Shown piece after piece: positions 16,001 to 24,074 of a stretch of 64,000 nt of DNA. The translations under genes were made by a program, and so were the position numbers. Source of the stretch: an uncultured bacterium (lineage in GTDB: Bacteria > Cyanobacteriota > Vampirovibrionia > Gastranaerophilales > Gastranaerophilaceae); the NCBI GenBank assembly GCA_949282215.1, contig CASDPF010000001.1, positions 165,886-229,885 of the forward strand. The letters run 5' to 3'. Below the pieces are notes generated by a model, which saw only the letters and a list, made by a program, of their open reading frames with translations, ran no database searches and had not been told where the DNA came from. Positions within the stretch are counted from its first letter, which is position 1. Each line of letters opens with the position of its first letter.

Positions 16001-17125
16001 TTATATATCAAAATAATTATCTATTATATTCCTGATTTGCATAGCAGAAGTTCCATCCCCATAAGGATTGGAAGCTTTTAATCTTGAATTTTCTCTTGAG
16101 TTGGAAAGTATATTTTCACTCAGTATAACTATTTTCTCATAATCAGCACCGACTAGGGTTGATACTCCTGCATCAATCCCTTCTTGACGCTCTGTTTCAT
16201 ATCGCATAACAAGTGTCGGACATCCGAAAGATGGTGCTTCTTCTTGAATTCCACCTGAATCTGTTAAAATCAATTTAGCATTTTTCATTAAATACACCAA
16301 ATAAGGGTAATCCAAAGGTGTTAAAAGTTTTACATTACTAAAACGACCTAATCTTTCGTGAATTTTGTTTTTAACATTTGGGTTTGGATGTACAGGGATA
16401 ACAAAAGTATGATTCTCATATTTTTGAACCAGATACTTGATAGAATCAATAATTCTATCAATTCTTTCACCATGATTTTCTCTGCGGTGAGCAGTAATCA
16501 ATACAAGCTTATCATCAACTGTCACACCTAAATCTTTAAAATAATTTTTTGCAGTTTCCATTGTATCACTGGAAAGACAGAATAAAGCATCTATTACGGT
16601 ATTTCCGACAACATGAATTTTGTTTTCAGGAATATTTTCTTTTAAAAGTGCTTGGCGATTTTTTTCTGTAGGAGCAAAATGAATTTCTGCAACGCGAGAC
16701 GTCATTTGCCGCATAACTTCCTCTGGAAACGGCTCATAAATATCATAAGAGCGTAATCCTGCTTCTACATGAAATACAGGAATTTTATTATAAAAACTTG
16801 CCAAAGCTCCGCAAAGAACAGTCATTGTATCGCCTTGCACAATAGTAGCATCAACTTTGTTTTCTGAATAAACTGTATTTAAAGCACTTAAAATTCTTGT
16901 CTGAACTTCTAATAATGATTGATTTGGCTTCATTACATCTAAATTTATATCCGCTTTTAAATCAAAATAAGCAAGTGTTTGATTTGACAGCTCTTTTTGC
17001 TGCTCAGTATTACAAATAATAACATTATATTTTTCAGGGTACTTTTTTAACTCCAAAATTACAGGAGCAAGTTTTATTACTTCAGGTCTAGTACCAAAAA
17101 CCACCAATATATTTCTTTTTTCCAT
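16001..17125 (-). CDS. wecB: UDP-N-acetylglucosamine 2-epimerase (non-hydrolysing)
   Basis: ATG 17125 gives 374 residues, the normal family length; a TTG 36 bases upstream would add an unlikely extension. The enzyme interconverts UDP-GlcNAc and UDP-ManNAc for cell-wall teichoic acid, enterobacterial common antigen or capsule. Diagnostic motifs are GTRPEVIKLAPVI near the N-terminus, VQGDTMTVL, HVEAGLRSYD, EEVMRQMTS, ITAHRRENHGERI and DSGGIQEEAPSFGCPTLVMR. The GT-B fold is complete. No other ManNAc gene is adjacent; the polysaccharide pyruvyl transferase at 50 kb could act on the same ManNAc-containing wall polymer, but that is inference. Confidence 0.93.
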   Translation of the reverse strand: MEKRNILVVFGTRPEVIKLAPVILELKKYPEKYNVIICNTEQQKELSNQTLAYFDLKADINLDVMKPNQSLLEVQTRILSALNTVYSENKVDATIVQGDTMTVLCGALASFYNKIPVFHVEAGLRSYDIYEPFPEEVMRQMTSRVAEIHFAPTEKNRQALLKENIPENKIHVVGNTVIDALFCLSSDTMETAKNYFKDLGVTVDDKLVLITAHRRENHGERIDRIIDSIKYLVQKYENHTFVIPVHPNPNVKNKIHERLGRFSNVKLLTPLDYPYLVYLMKNAKLILTDSGGIQEEAPSFGCPTLVMRYETERQEGIDAGVSTLVGADYEKIVILSENILSNSRENSRLKASNPYGDGTSAMQIRNIIDNYFDI

Positions 17126-17221
17126 AGCATAAAGTTTAATATAAAAATTAATCTTATGCAATCATATCGGGGGATATAATTTTTCTGTGAATAAATATAA
17201 TAATTGCAAAAGGAGATAAAA

Positions 17222-17458
17222 ATGTACGATTTATACTATTCGGAAACCTGTCCATATTGCAGGAAAGTAATTAACTATTTTGAAGAAAATAACATTAAAT
17301 TTAATCCTAAAGAAATAAACAATCCCTCTTATTATGATGAATTACTAAAAATAGGCGGAAAAGCTCAAGTTCCGTTTGTTGTTGACATAAAAAGCGGAGT
17401 TAGTATGTACGAATCAGATGATATAATTGATTACTTAAAAAAGAATAATAAGGTTTAA
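17222..17458 (+). CDS. Glutaredoxin-like thioredoxin-fold protein
   Basis: ATG 17222 is preceded by AGGAG at a good distance; the upstream TTG is unnecessary. The 78-residue protein starts MYDLYYSETCPYC, with redox motif CPYC at residues 10-13, followed by a cis-Pro segment AQVPFVVD and the glutaredoxin-type ending YESDDIIDYLKKN. It is the size of NrdH or Grx-like monothiol/dithiol reductases. Six bases separate it from the degenerate Hcp gene, so the two are co-transcribed. In other bacteria a glutaredoxin-like protein can supply reducing equivalents to partner enzymes, but the partner here has lost its metal ligands. Confidence 0.88.
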   Translation: MYDLYYSETCPYCRKVINYFEENNIKFNPKEINNPSYYDELLKIGGKAQVPFVVDIKSGVSMYESDDIIDYLKKNNKV

Positions 17459-17463
17459 TAACT

Positions 17464-19059
17464 ATGTTTTATAACTACGATAAAAATAACATAAACGAAT
17501 ATAATGAGTGTGATGCGAGAGGTGCTTGCTCTATTGCACCAAAAATTTCTTCTTTACAGGAAGTTATAATAATTTTCCTAAAACAGCTTTCATACTATGC
17601 ACTAATGTTGATTAAATTTGATGAAGACATTAGCAAAATAAGCGGGAACATTGCAGAAACACTTTCCTCATTGGTTTGTACAACTGACTACACTGATGAA
17701 GAACTTTTAGGGCTTGTAAGCAAACAATATGCATTACTAATCAAAACAAAACGTCAATATTTAAATATATGTAAAAAAAATAACCTTGAATGTAAGGAAT
17801 TAAAAGCAGATATTTCAATTAAACCGGAAATGACGTTATCCTCTATTATATCACAAGGTGAAAAAATTTTTTTAAAAAAAACAAATAAAATGACAATTCA
17901 TGAGAAAAATATATATGATATTCTTTTATCCGTTCTAAAGTCGATTGCTGCAAATATTATGCAATTAAAGGATAATAATATATCATTTAATGATGCTGAA
18001 ATAACACTATTAAAAGGTCTAAATTTATTAAATTCAAATAAAATTACTGAAAAGAAAATTAAACAAAAATTAAAAGAACTCTCAAAAATCAATGACAATG
18101 CAGTACTTAAACTATACGATGTACTGATTGAACAATATGGACAATTTGATGAAACCTTAGTTTCGCACTCAACACGAGAGGGAAAGTCAATCTTGGTTTC
18201 AGGCGGTTCATTAAATGAACTAAAAATGCTTCTTGATGCAGCTAAACAAGAAAAAATAGATATTTATACTCACGGAGAATTACTTATTGCACATGCGTTT
18301 GAATTCTTTAAAAGATATGAAAATTTAAAAGGTCATTACGGAAAATGCAATGAAAAATGCATACTAGACTTTGCAACATTTCCAGGAGCAATCTTACTCA
18401 CAAGCAATTCATCTCAAAATCTTGAGTATGTCTACAGAGGAAGAATTTTTACAACAGAAAAATTTAAGCCTAAAGGTATAGAACAGATTGTAAATAATAA
18501 TTTTAAACCATTAATTGTATCTGCCAAATCTGCAAAAGGATTTGCTAAAGGTCAAGCAAGAGAGGATGAGCTTATAGGCTTTAATCAAAAACAACTGGAA
18601 ATAAAGCTTACAGAAATCGCAGAAAAGTTTAAAACAAAAGAAATAGAAAAGTTGTTAATACTCGGAATTTCAAATTACACAAGAGAACAGGAACAATATT
18701 TTAACACATTACTGCGGCTATTACCTCAACGCACTTTTGTATTGAGTTTTTCTTATGGGAAAATGTCAGATAATATTTTAAAAATAAATATAGTTAAAAG
18801 TTTACCAATGGCATATAGGATACTTGATAAATTATTTGAAAAAATCTCTATAAAATCTGATAGAATTTTATATTTTTTAACTAAATGTGACTCAACTTCT
18901 ATTACTAAAATAATTTCATTAAAAGAAAACGGAGCAAAGAATGTTTATTTATCTCACTGTCCTCCAAATATAATTAACCCATCAGTATTATCAACACTAA
19001 AAAATGTGTATGGAATAAAAACAACTTCAACACCGGAAAATGATGCCAAGCTCATATAA
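17464..19059 (+). CDS. Degenerate hybrid-cluster protein (Hcp/prismane) lacking most metal ligands
   Basis: The 531-residue protein aligns end to end, by eye, with Hcp (hydroxylamine/NO reductase): CDARGACSIAPKISSLQE near residue 16, YTHGELLIAHAF at about 268, FPGAILLTSNSS at 307, RIFTTE, and a C-terminus KNVYLSHCPPNIINPSVL. Yet ligands known from the Desulfovibrio enzyme are replaced. The N-terminal CxxC is absent. Of the hybrid-cluster ligands, the TTNC cysteine is S316, the AGC-DG cysteine is Ile, the GCAKY cysteine is Y431, the GQCND segment is missing, and the WYEQK Glu region reads TKCDST. Only H270 of the hybrid-cluster site clearly remains. With a full-length frame this is a maintained pseudo-enzyme rather than a decaying gene. 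It follows a glutaredoxin-like gene by six bases. Confidence 0.78.
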   Translation: MFYNYDKNNINEYNECDARGACSIAPKISSLQEVIIIFLKQLSYYALMLIKFDEDISKISGNIAETLSSLVCTTDYTDEELLGLVSKQYALLIKTKRQYLNICKKNNLECKELKADISIKPEMTLSSIISQGEKIFLKKTNKMTIHEKNIYDILLSVLKSIAANIMQLKDNNISFNDAEITLLKGLNLLNSNKITEKKIKQKLKELSKINDNAVLKLYDVLIEQYGQFDETLVSHSTREGKSILVSGGSLNELKMLLDAAKQEKIDIYTHGELLIAHAFEFFKRYENLKGHYGKCNEKCILDFATFPGAILLTSNSSQNLEYVYRGRIFTTEKFKPKGIEQIVNNNFKPLIVSAKSAKGFAKGQAREDELIGFNQKQLEIKLTEIAEKFKTKEIEKLLILGISNYTREQEQYFNTLLRLLPQRTFVLSFSYGKMSDNILKINIVKSLPMAYRILDKLFEKISIKSDRILYFLTKCDSTSITKIISLKENGAKNVYLSHCPPNIINPSVLSTLKNVYGIKTTSTPENDAKLI

Positions 19060-19065
19060 ATAAAA

Positions 19066-19091
19066 AATCCCGTCAAAAGACGGGATTTTTT
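19066..19091. terminator. Bidirectional terminator between the Hcp-like gene and rpsG
   Basis: The stem ATCCCGTC / GACGGGAT with loop AAAA is flanked by A and T tracts on both sides, so it can stop transcription from either convergent gene. Confidence 0.9.
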
Positions 19092-19111
19092 TGTTTATAT
19101 TAATAATAATA

Positions 19112-19582
19112 TTAATATCTGTAATGAGCAAAAGCCTTGTTAGCTTCAGCCATTTTGTGAGTATCTTCACGTTTTTTGCAAGCAGAACCTGAACCATTTG
19201 AAGCATCAATTAACTCATTAGTTAATTTGTCAATAAATGATTTACCGCTGCGTTTTTTAGCTGATTCAATAAGCCAAGAAGACGCAAGAGCAAAACCTCT
19301 GTCAGCTTTAACTTCGATTGGAACTTGGTAAGTGGAACCACCAATACGTCTAGCTTTAACTTCCAATAGAGGAGTTGCATTTGATAAAGCTTTTTGGAAA
19401 ATTTCCATAGCTTTTTCATTAGTTCTTTCTTCAATTTTTTGCATAGTAGCATAGAAGATTTTTTCAGCTAATGATTTTTTACCGCGTCTCATAATACGGT
19501 TAATAAATTTTGATATATCAACGCTGTTGTATACCGGATCTGCTAAAGGTATTCTTTTAGCTGGTTTAGAACGTCTGGACAT
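19112..19582 (-). CDS. rpsG: 30S ribosomal protein S7
   Basis: The 156-residue protein has the standard S7 length and landmarks: [10 protein letters not shown] at the start, FINRIMRRGKKSLAEKIFY, ARRIGGSTYQVPIEV, and a C-terminal AFAHYRY. It nucleates assembly of the 30S head and binds 16S rRNA near the decoding and E sites. Its ATG overlaps the rpsL stop by one base (TAATG). Unusually, fusA and tufA do not follow: transcription ends at the bidirectional hairpin 20 bases downstream, so the str operon is truncated here. Confidence 0.98.
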   Translation of the reverse strand: MSRRSKPAKRIPLADPVYNSVDISKFINRIMRRGKKSLAEKIFYATMQKIEERTNEKAMEIFQKALSNATPLLEVKARRIGGSTYQVPIEVKADRGFALASSWLIESAKKRSGKSFIDKLTNELIDASNGSGSACKKREDTHKMAEANKAFAHYRY

Positions 19583-19968
19583 TATTTCTTACCTCCTTTA
19601 GCATTTTTCTTAGCACCGTATTTAGATCTGCTTTGAGCTCTGTTAGCAACACCTGCAGTATCTAAAGTACCACGGATAATGTGATAACGAACACCAGGAA
19701 GGTCTTTAACCCTTCCGCCTCTTATAAGAACAACACTGTGTTCCTGGAGGTTGTGACCGATACCTGGGATATATGAAGTAACTTCAAATCCGTTTGTTAA
19801 TCTAACCCTTGCAACTTTTCTCAAAGCTGAGTTAGGTTTTTTAGGGGTTGTAGTATAAACCCTTGTACATACTCCACGTCTTTGAGGACAATCCATCAAA
19901 GCAGGAGATTTTGTTTTGTCAGTAAGCTTTTTACGTTCTTGACGTACAAGCTGATTAATTGTAGGCAT
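19582..19968 (-). CDS. rpsL: 30S ribosomal protein S12
   Basis: The 128-residue S12 begins [14 protein letters not shown] and contains [38 protein letters not shown] and the PGVRYH turn, the decoding-site loops where streptomycin-resistance changes occur. The Lys residues of PKKPNSA are wild type. It lies upstream of rpsG with a one-base overlap. The 220-base leader upstream contains a GC-richer stretch described separately. A GGAG ribosome site precedes ATG. Confidence 0.98.
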   Translation of the reverse strand: MPTINQLVRQERKKLTDKTKSPALMDCPQRRGVCTRVYTTTPKKPNSALRKVARVRLTNGFEVTSYIPGIGHNLQEHSVVLIRGGRVKDLPGVRYHIIRGTLDTAGVANRAQSRSKYGAKKNAKGGKK

Positions 19969-19992
19969 TTTTTTCTCCTTTATTAAGTAACA

Positions 19993-20124
19993 TCATTTGT
20001 GAAGATTGAATCCTGAAACCCTTACGCATTCCGGTTCAACGAGCCATTCTTTCAATAGGGCAAAAATTGCTTCTTGTTTCGGCTCTGCTTCACTCACCAG
20101 AGTAATTTCAGCACGAAAATTCGA
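19993..20124 (-). other. Protein-like or structured leader upstream of rpsL
   Basis: This stretch is clearly richer in G+C than the surrounding intergenic DNA. One minus-strand frame is open for 44 codons and ends in TGA at 19995-19993, 24 bases before rpsL. Its translation looks protein-like (FRAEITLVSEAEPK ... LLKEWLVEPECVRVSGF). The only candidate starts are CTG/GTG near 20097 without a ribosome site. A hairpin CTCTG ... CAGAG and other pairings are possible, so it may instead be an autoregulatory leader RNA. Confidence 0.35.
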
Positions 20125-20191
20125 CTATGGTGTACTATAATTAAACAATGATGAATACTTTATGTCAAGTAGGACGGAACAATATGTAAAG

Positions 20192-20836
20192 TTAAAAATT
20201 AATAGGATAGTCTGATTTAATCTGCCAACCGTCATTCATTATAAGAGCAGCACAATAACGTCTGTTTGAATTACTTTGTCTGCCACATCCAAAAGTAGAA
20301 TTACTAATCAGATCATTTCGGTTCTTAGCCTTTGCTGCATCGTGCTGACCATAAGGTATCAGCATTCTTTTTGACTTGTCTAATACAAAATAAAATGTAT
20401 CTTTTCCGTCAACTCCTTCATCAACACTTGCAACAGGATAAAAAAGTACATGAGAAGTTCCGTAAAGAGCAGCAGAACCGTCGCTAAAATACATTTTAAT
20501 CCCGCCTAAAGGAGCTTTTGTATCATAATAATATTCAGTTTTTATTGTTTTTATATATTTTTTCAGATAATTATTAAAAAACTCAATAGAACCTTCTGGG
20601 GTATTATAATTTCCACCCCCCATCATATTCCATGTACTCATTTCGCCGTTATCTAGCTCAGACAATTTAATTGCTTGATTAAAAGACGAATAAAATTTTT
20701 GCATTCTTGTTACTACTACCTGCTTCCTATATTTTCCTACTAGTGTTGGAATTGTCATTGAAGCTACTATACCTATGATTCCTAGCGTTATTAACACTTC
20801 AGCTAAAGTAAACCCCATCCTTTTTATATGTATCAT
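20192..20836 (-). CDS. Type IV prepilin-like protein with conserved C-terminal Cys module
   Basis: The 214-residue protein has a short leader (MIHIKRMG) and FTLAEVLITLGIIGIVAS, with the canonical Gly at -1 and Glu at +5. The globular part contains FYSSFNQAIKLSELDNGE and ends FGCGRQSNSNRRYCAALIM then DGWQIKSDYPINF. That ending is shared with the pilins at 28872, 36552 and 40273. The two Cys probably form a disulphide and the DGSAALYG loop resembles minor pseudopilins. Promoter TTGAAA-N17-TATAAT lies at 20902-20874 (minus). It is divergent from an XRE gene 134 bases away. Confidence 0.88.
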   Translation of the reverse strand: MIHIKRMGFTLAEVLITLGIIGIVASMTIPTLVGKYRKQVVVTRMQKFYSSFNQAIKLSELDNGEMSTWNMMGGGNYNTPEGSIEFFNNYLKKYIKTIKTEYYYDTKAPLGGIKMYFSDGSAALYGTSHVLFYPVASVDEGVDGKDTFYFVLDKSKRMLIPYGQHDAAKAKNRNDLISNSTFGCGRQSNSNRRYCAALIMNDGWQIKSDYPINF

Positions 20837-20873
20837 TTGTATTCCTCCCGATTAATTTATAGTAACACTTAAT

Positions 20874-20902
20874 ATTATACAACTATTACATATATTTTTC
20901 AA
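20874..20902 (-). promoter_or_regulatory. Sigma-70 promoter of the 20192 pilin
   Basis: TTGAAA (20902-20897), 17-base spacer, TATAAT (20879-20874). A small palindrome AACAC-T-GTGTT at 20917-20927 just upstream is a possible operator for the divergent XRE protein. Confidence 0.55.
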
Positions 20903-20970
20903 TATATTTTACAAGCAACACTGTGTTTTGAAAATTTAAAAAGATACGTAAAATATTATTAGAGGCTAAG

Positions 20971-21291
20971 ATGCAGCTAAAAAAAGAATTAGGAAAAAAT
21001 ATACAAAAATATAGAAAACTAAATAAAATAACTCAGGAAAAATTAGCTGAGGCGGTTGGACTGGAAATTAACAGTATAAGTTCAATAGAAACTGGCAAAT
21101 ATTTTCCGTCTCCTGATAACCTTGTTAAAATAGCAACCGTTCTTAATATCAGTTTAAGTGAGCTTTTTGAATTCAATGAAGAATATTCCTGCGAAGATTA
21201 TCTGACAGAAATTAACAAAAAAATTAATCTTATTAAAAATGACAAAACAAAACTGTCAGCGATAAATTCATTTATAAAGACACTATATTAA
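20971..21291 (+). CDS. XRE-family HTH regulator paired with the 20192 pilin
   Basis: The 106-residue protein has an N-terminal HTH (KITQEKLAEAVGLEINSISS, then ETGKYFPSPDNLVKIATVLN) and a C-terminal helical extension of about 40 residues (EDYLTEINKKINLIKNDKTK) that may mediate dimerisation. AGAGG precedes the ATG. It is divergent from a pilin-like gene, the second of four such pairs in the window, and is probably its dedicated regulator. Confidence 0.87.
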   Translation: MQLKKELGKNIQKYRKLNKITQEKLAEAVGLEINSISSIETGKYFPSPDNLVKIATVLNISLSELFEFNEEYSCEDYLTEINKKINLIKNDKTKLSAINSFIKTLY

Positions 21292-21333
21292 ATATTTAAT
21301 GCAAAAATGGAATTGTAAATCCAAAGAGCAAAT

Positions 21334-21825
21334 TTAAAGTTTAAACCCGCCATTTTTCTTAATATGTTCAACTAGTCCGCCATCTTCAAGCATTTTAATC
21401 ATAACAGGCGGAAGCGGTTCAATAGGTATTATAGCTCCATTTGTAAGATTTTTAAGAATACCTTTTTCAATATCCAAATCTAACTCATCGCCGGCATTTA
21501 TGCCGTCTGTATCACATTCAATAGCTAATAACCCGATATTAATAGAATTTCTGTAAAAAATTCTGGCAAAAGATTTAGCAATAACTGCACCCACGCCTGC
21601 TATTTTAATTATTTGCGGAGCATGTTCCCGAGAAGAACCAAGACCAAAGTTATTACCGGCAACAACAAAGTCGCCTTTAGACATTTTTGAAGCAAATTCA
21701 GGATCAGCATCTTCTAAAACATGCTTTGCAAACTCAGGCAAATTAGACCTTAAATGAAAAAGTCTGCCAGGTGCAATATGATCTGTAGAAATATTATCTC
21801 CGAATTTGAATGCTTTTCCCTTCAT
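21334..21825 (-). CDS. leuD: 3-isopropylmalate dehydratase small subunit
   Basis: This 163-residue protein is the swivelling small subunit of the LeuCD isomerase, which converts 2- to 3-isopropylmalate in leucine synthesis. Motifs are FGDNISTDHIAPG, GNNFGLGSSREHAPQ (substrate-binding Ser-Ser-Arg) and AKSFARIFYRNSINIGLL. The length fits the short LeuD/HacB type rather than the 200-residue proteobacterial form, so a homoaconitase-type role cannot be excluded. The catalytic large subunit leuC is not in the window. No T-box or leader peptide is visible upstream. Confidence 0.9.
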   Translation of the reverse strand: MKGKAFKFGDNISTDHIAPGRLFHLRSNLPEFAKHVLEDADPEFASKMSKGDFVVAGNNFGLGSSREHAPQIIKIAGVGAVIAKSFARIFYRNSINIGLLAIECDTDGINAGDELDLDIEKGILKNLTNGAIIPIEPLPPVMIKMLEDGGLVEHIKKNGGFKL

Positions 21826-21918
21826 AAAATCCTCTTTTCTATCTATTTATAATTATATTTTACTACAAAATAAGAAATCTGTGATATAATTAAGAAAAAT
21901 GAAGATTTGAGGTAAATT

Positions 21919-22542
21919 ATGTATTTTAGCAGAAAATGTAAAATAACTTATATATGCCATGGAGCGACAATATATTCTGATGAATTCAGATTTTCGGATG
22001 TAGATAACTATCCGCCTATAACAGAGAACGGATATGAGGAAATGGAAAAAATTTGTGACTATTTACGCAAAAGAGGTGTTAAAAATGATAAAATCTATTC
22101 ATCACCTGCTACAAGATGTCTTCAGTCTGCAAAAATGGTTGCAAAAATATACAAAAAAGATTTTGATATAATTGAGTCGCTTAAACCTAGAAAATGCGGA
22201 AGTTTCAATGGTAAAACTTTTGAACAAATTGAAATTGAATCACCTGATTTACTTCAGAGATTAATTTCAGAACCTGAAAAAAGAACTCCAGAGGATGCTG
22301 AATCTGTAAGTGAATTCATTACAAGAGTCGGAAATTCTATAAATGAAATTGTAGAAAATAATGAAGGGAATCGTATAATTATAGTAACCCATCCTGACAT
22401 AATAAAAGCTGCTATTTGTGATGCATTGAATATTCCGCACTCATCACTACAGCATATTTATATTAAAACTGGCAGTGCTACTCAAATCAGCTATTACGAA
22501 AGCTGGAAGAGCCTTGTATATTCTGATTATACACCACTGTAA
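21919..22542 (+). CDS. Histidine phosphatase superfamily protein (Arg of RHG replaced)
   Basis: The 207-residue protein has the phosphoglycerate-mutase-like fold: CHGAT near residue 13 (catalytic His), YSSPATRCLQSAKMVA, GSFNGKTFEQIE and VTHPDIIKAAICDAL with the second His. The usual RHG reads CHG, so the first phosphate-pocket Arg is missing. The rest of the pocket (R in ATRC, E in the acid position) looks intact. Members dephosphorylate small metabolites such as alpha-ribazole phosphate or sugar phosphates. A GAGG site precedes the ATG. Its 3' end overlaps the convergent radical SAM gene by 16 bases. Confidence 0.85.
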   Translation: MYFSRKCKITYICHGATIYSDEFRFSDVDNYPPITENGYEEMEKICDYLRKRGVKNDKIYSSPATRCLQSAKMVAKIYKKDFDIIESLKPRKCGSFNGKTFEQIEIESPDLLQRLISEPEKRTPEDAESVSEFITRVGNSINEIVENNEGNRIIIVTHPDIIKAAICDALNIPHSSLQHIYIKTGSATQISYYESWKSLVYSDYTPL

Positions 22543-24074
22543 CCAAGCAAACGCTTATTTTCTTTAATTAAAAATTCTTTTCCTGGACGTATATCAATAA
22601 AGTCCCAAGGTAGAGTTTTATCAAAATCATAATTTTCAATTGCGAAATAATCAGTATTAATATTAAATTGTTTAGCTGCGGATTTAAAAGCACCAAGTTT
22701 TCCGCCACGTTTGTATGCTTCTAATACAAAGTCACAAAGAGATTTATCGCCTCTTGAAAGAACTGCCTGCCAATAATCCCATTTTGCACTGGAAACAGAA
22801 ACATCAATACCCAGTTTATGCATTTCTTTTTTAAGATAAGCAGCTTTTGCTTCCAAAGACTTTGAATTTTCTCTTCCACACCATTGAAAAGGAGTACTTG
22901 GCTTAGGTACAAAAGTAGAAATCCCAAATGAAATATTAAATCCTTTATACTTGTTCTTAATCTTGCTTGCAAGAGCAATCATTTCTTCGATATCTTCTTT
23001 TGTTTCGGTAGGCAGACCAATCATTCCATAAAATTTAAAGCCTTTCAGACCTGCATTTACTGCAATTTCAACAGCCTGAATAATTTGAAATTCTTCAAGG
23101 TGCTTGTTTATAACTTTTCTCAAACGTTCACTTCCTGCTTCAATAGCAAGTGTAATATTCTTTTGTCCTGTTGCAACAAGTGTTTTTAAAATTTCAGGAG
23201 TAATAGCATCCACACGTAATGAGGATACACTCATTTCTATTTTTTTACCACTTTGAACATTTTTATAAATATGCTCACAAATTTTATCAAATTGCGGATG
23301 TGCACTTAACTGAGCACCTAGCAGGGCTATTTTATTTGTATGTAACAAGCCTAGCTCAATTGCGGTAATAATATCTTCATAAGGCATAAACCTAAGCGGA
23401 AGGTTTAAATATGAAGCTAGACAAAAACCGCAACGGTTAGCACATCCTCTTGCCACCTCCAAGATAAAAGTATTTTTAAAAAAAGCACGCTCACTTATTA
23501 TCGGAGTGTATATGCATTCTTCAAGTTTTTTGGTAAGTTTTTTAACATTTTTAGGCTCTAAAGATGGAACAAAAACCCCTTCAATTTGGCTCAGTAATTG
23601 TAAAAGTTCAGTTTTTGACTTATCTTTACTATTTTTGCAAAGAGTAACTATTTGAAGGTTTATGTCTTCTCCATCCCCAATGATAAAAAAATCAAAAAAC
23701 TCTGAATATGGCATAGGATTTGCTGACACTACAGGACCTCCTGCAAATATAAGAGGATAATATTCGTCTCTGTCATTGGCTTTAAGCGGTATATTATATT
23801 TTTCTAGCATTGAAAATATAGTTAAAAAATCAGTATCAAAAGTAAAAGAAAATCCAATTAAAGATAATTCAGATATTTTAGATTTAATTTCTGCACTATC
23901 TGAATAAACCGCTTCTATGTTAACATTTTCCAACTCGTCTATACTTTTATACATCCAAAGAAATCCTAATGAAGAAAGTGCAAAAGCTTCGGGACCAGGA
24001 AACGCCATCCACATATTAAATTCAGGATTTTTAGTGTTATTTGGATTATATAAATAGATATCAGCAGTTTTCAT
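22527..24074 (-). CDS. Radical SAM protein with N-terminal B12-binding-like domain
   Basis: The 515-residue protein has an N-terminal region resembling a cobalamin-binding Rossmann domain (residues about 1-150, with ISELSLIGFSF and GDGEDIN) and a radical SAM core. The [4Fe-4S] motif GCANRCGFC is around residue 210, the GGE-like motif is LLGAQLSAHP and the later motif is GLPTETKEDIEEM. The architecture matches the uncharacterised fused radical SAM families rather than a named methyltransferase. The reaction is unknown. It overlaps the upstream AI-2E gene by 14 bases, so the two are coupled, with AGAGGA as ribosome site. Confidence 0.85.
   Translation of the reverse strand: MKTADIYLYNPNNTKNPEFNMWMAFPGPEAFALSSLGFLWMYKSIDELENVNIEAVYSDSAEIKSKISELSLIGFSFTFDTDFLTIFSMLEKYNIPLKANDRDEYYPLIFAGGPVVSANPMPYSEFFDFFIIGDGEDINLQIVTLCKNSKDKSKTELLQLLSQIEGVFVPSLEPKNVKKLTKKLEECIYTPIISERAFFKNTFILEVARGCANRCGFCLASYLNLPLRFMPYEDIITAIELGLLHTNKIALLGAQLSAHPQFDKICEHIYKNVQSGKKIEMSVSSLRVDAITPEILKTLVATGQKNITLAIEAGSERLRKVINKHLEEFQIIQAVEIAVNAGLKGFKFYGMIGLPTETKEDIEEMIALASKIKNKYKGFNISFGISTFVPKPSTPFQWCGRENSKSLEAKAAYLKKEMHKLGIDVSVSSAKWDYWQAVLSRGDKSLCDFVLEAYKRGGKLGAFKSAAKQFNINTDYFAIENYDFDKTLPWDFIDIRPGKEFLIKENKRLLGYSGV

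Noticed and set aside
21826..21918. Riboswitch or T-box upstream of leuD
   Set aside because: The 90-base spacer is AT-rich without T-box core or extended stem; no terminator/antiterminator pair.
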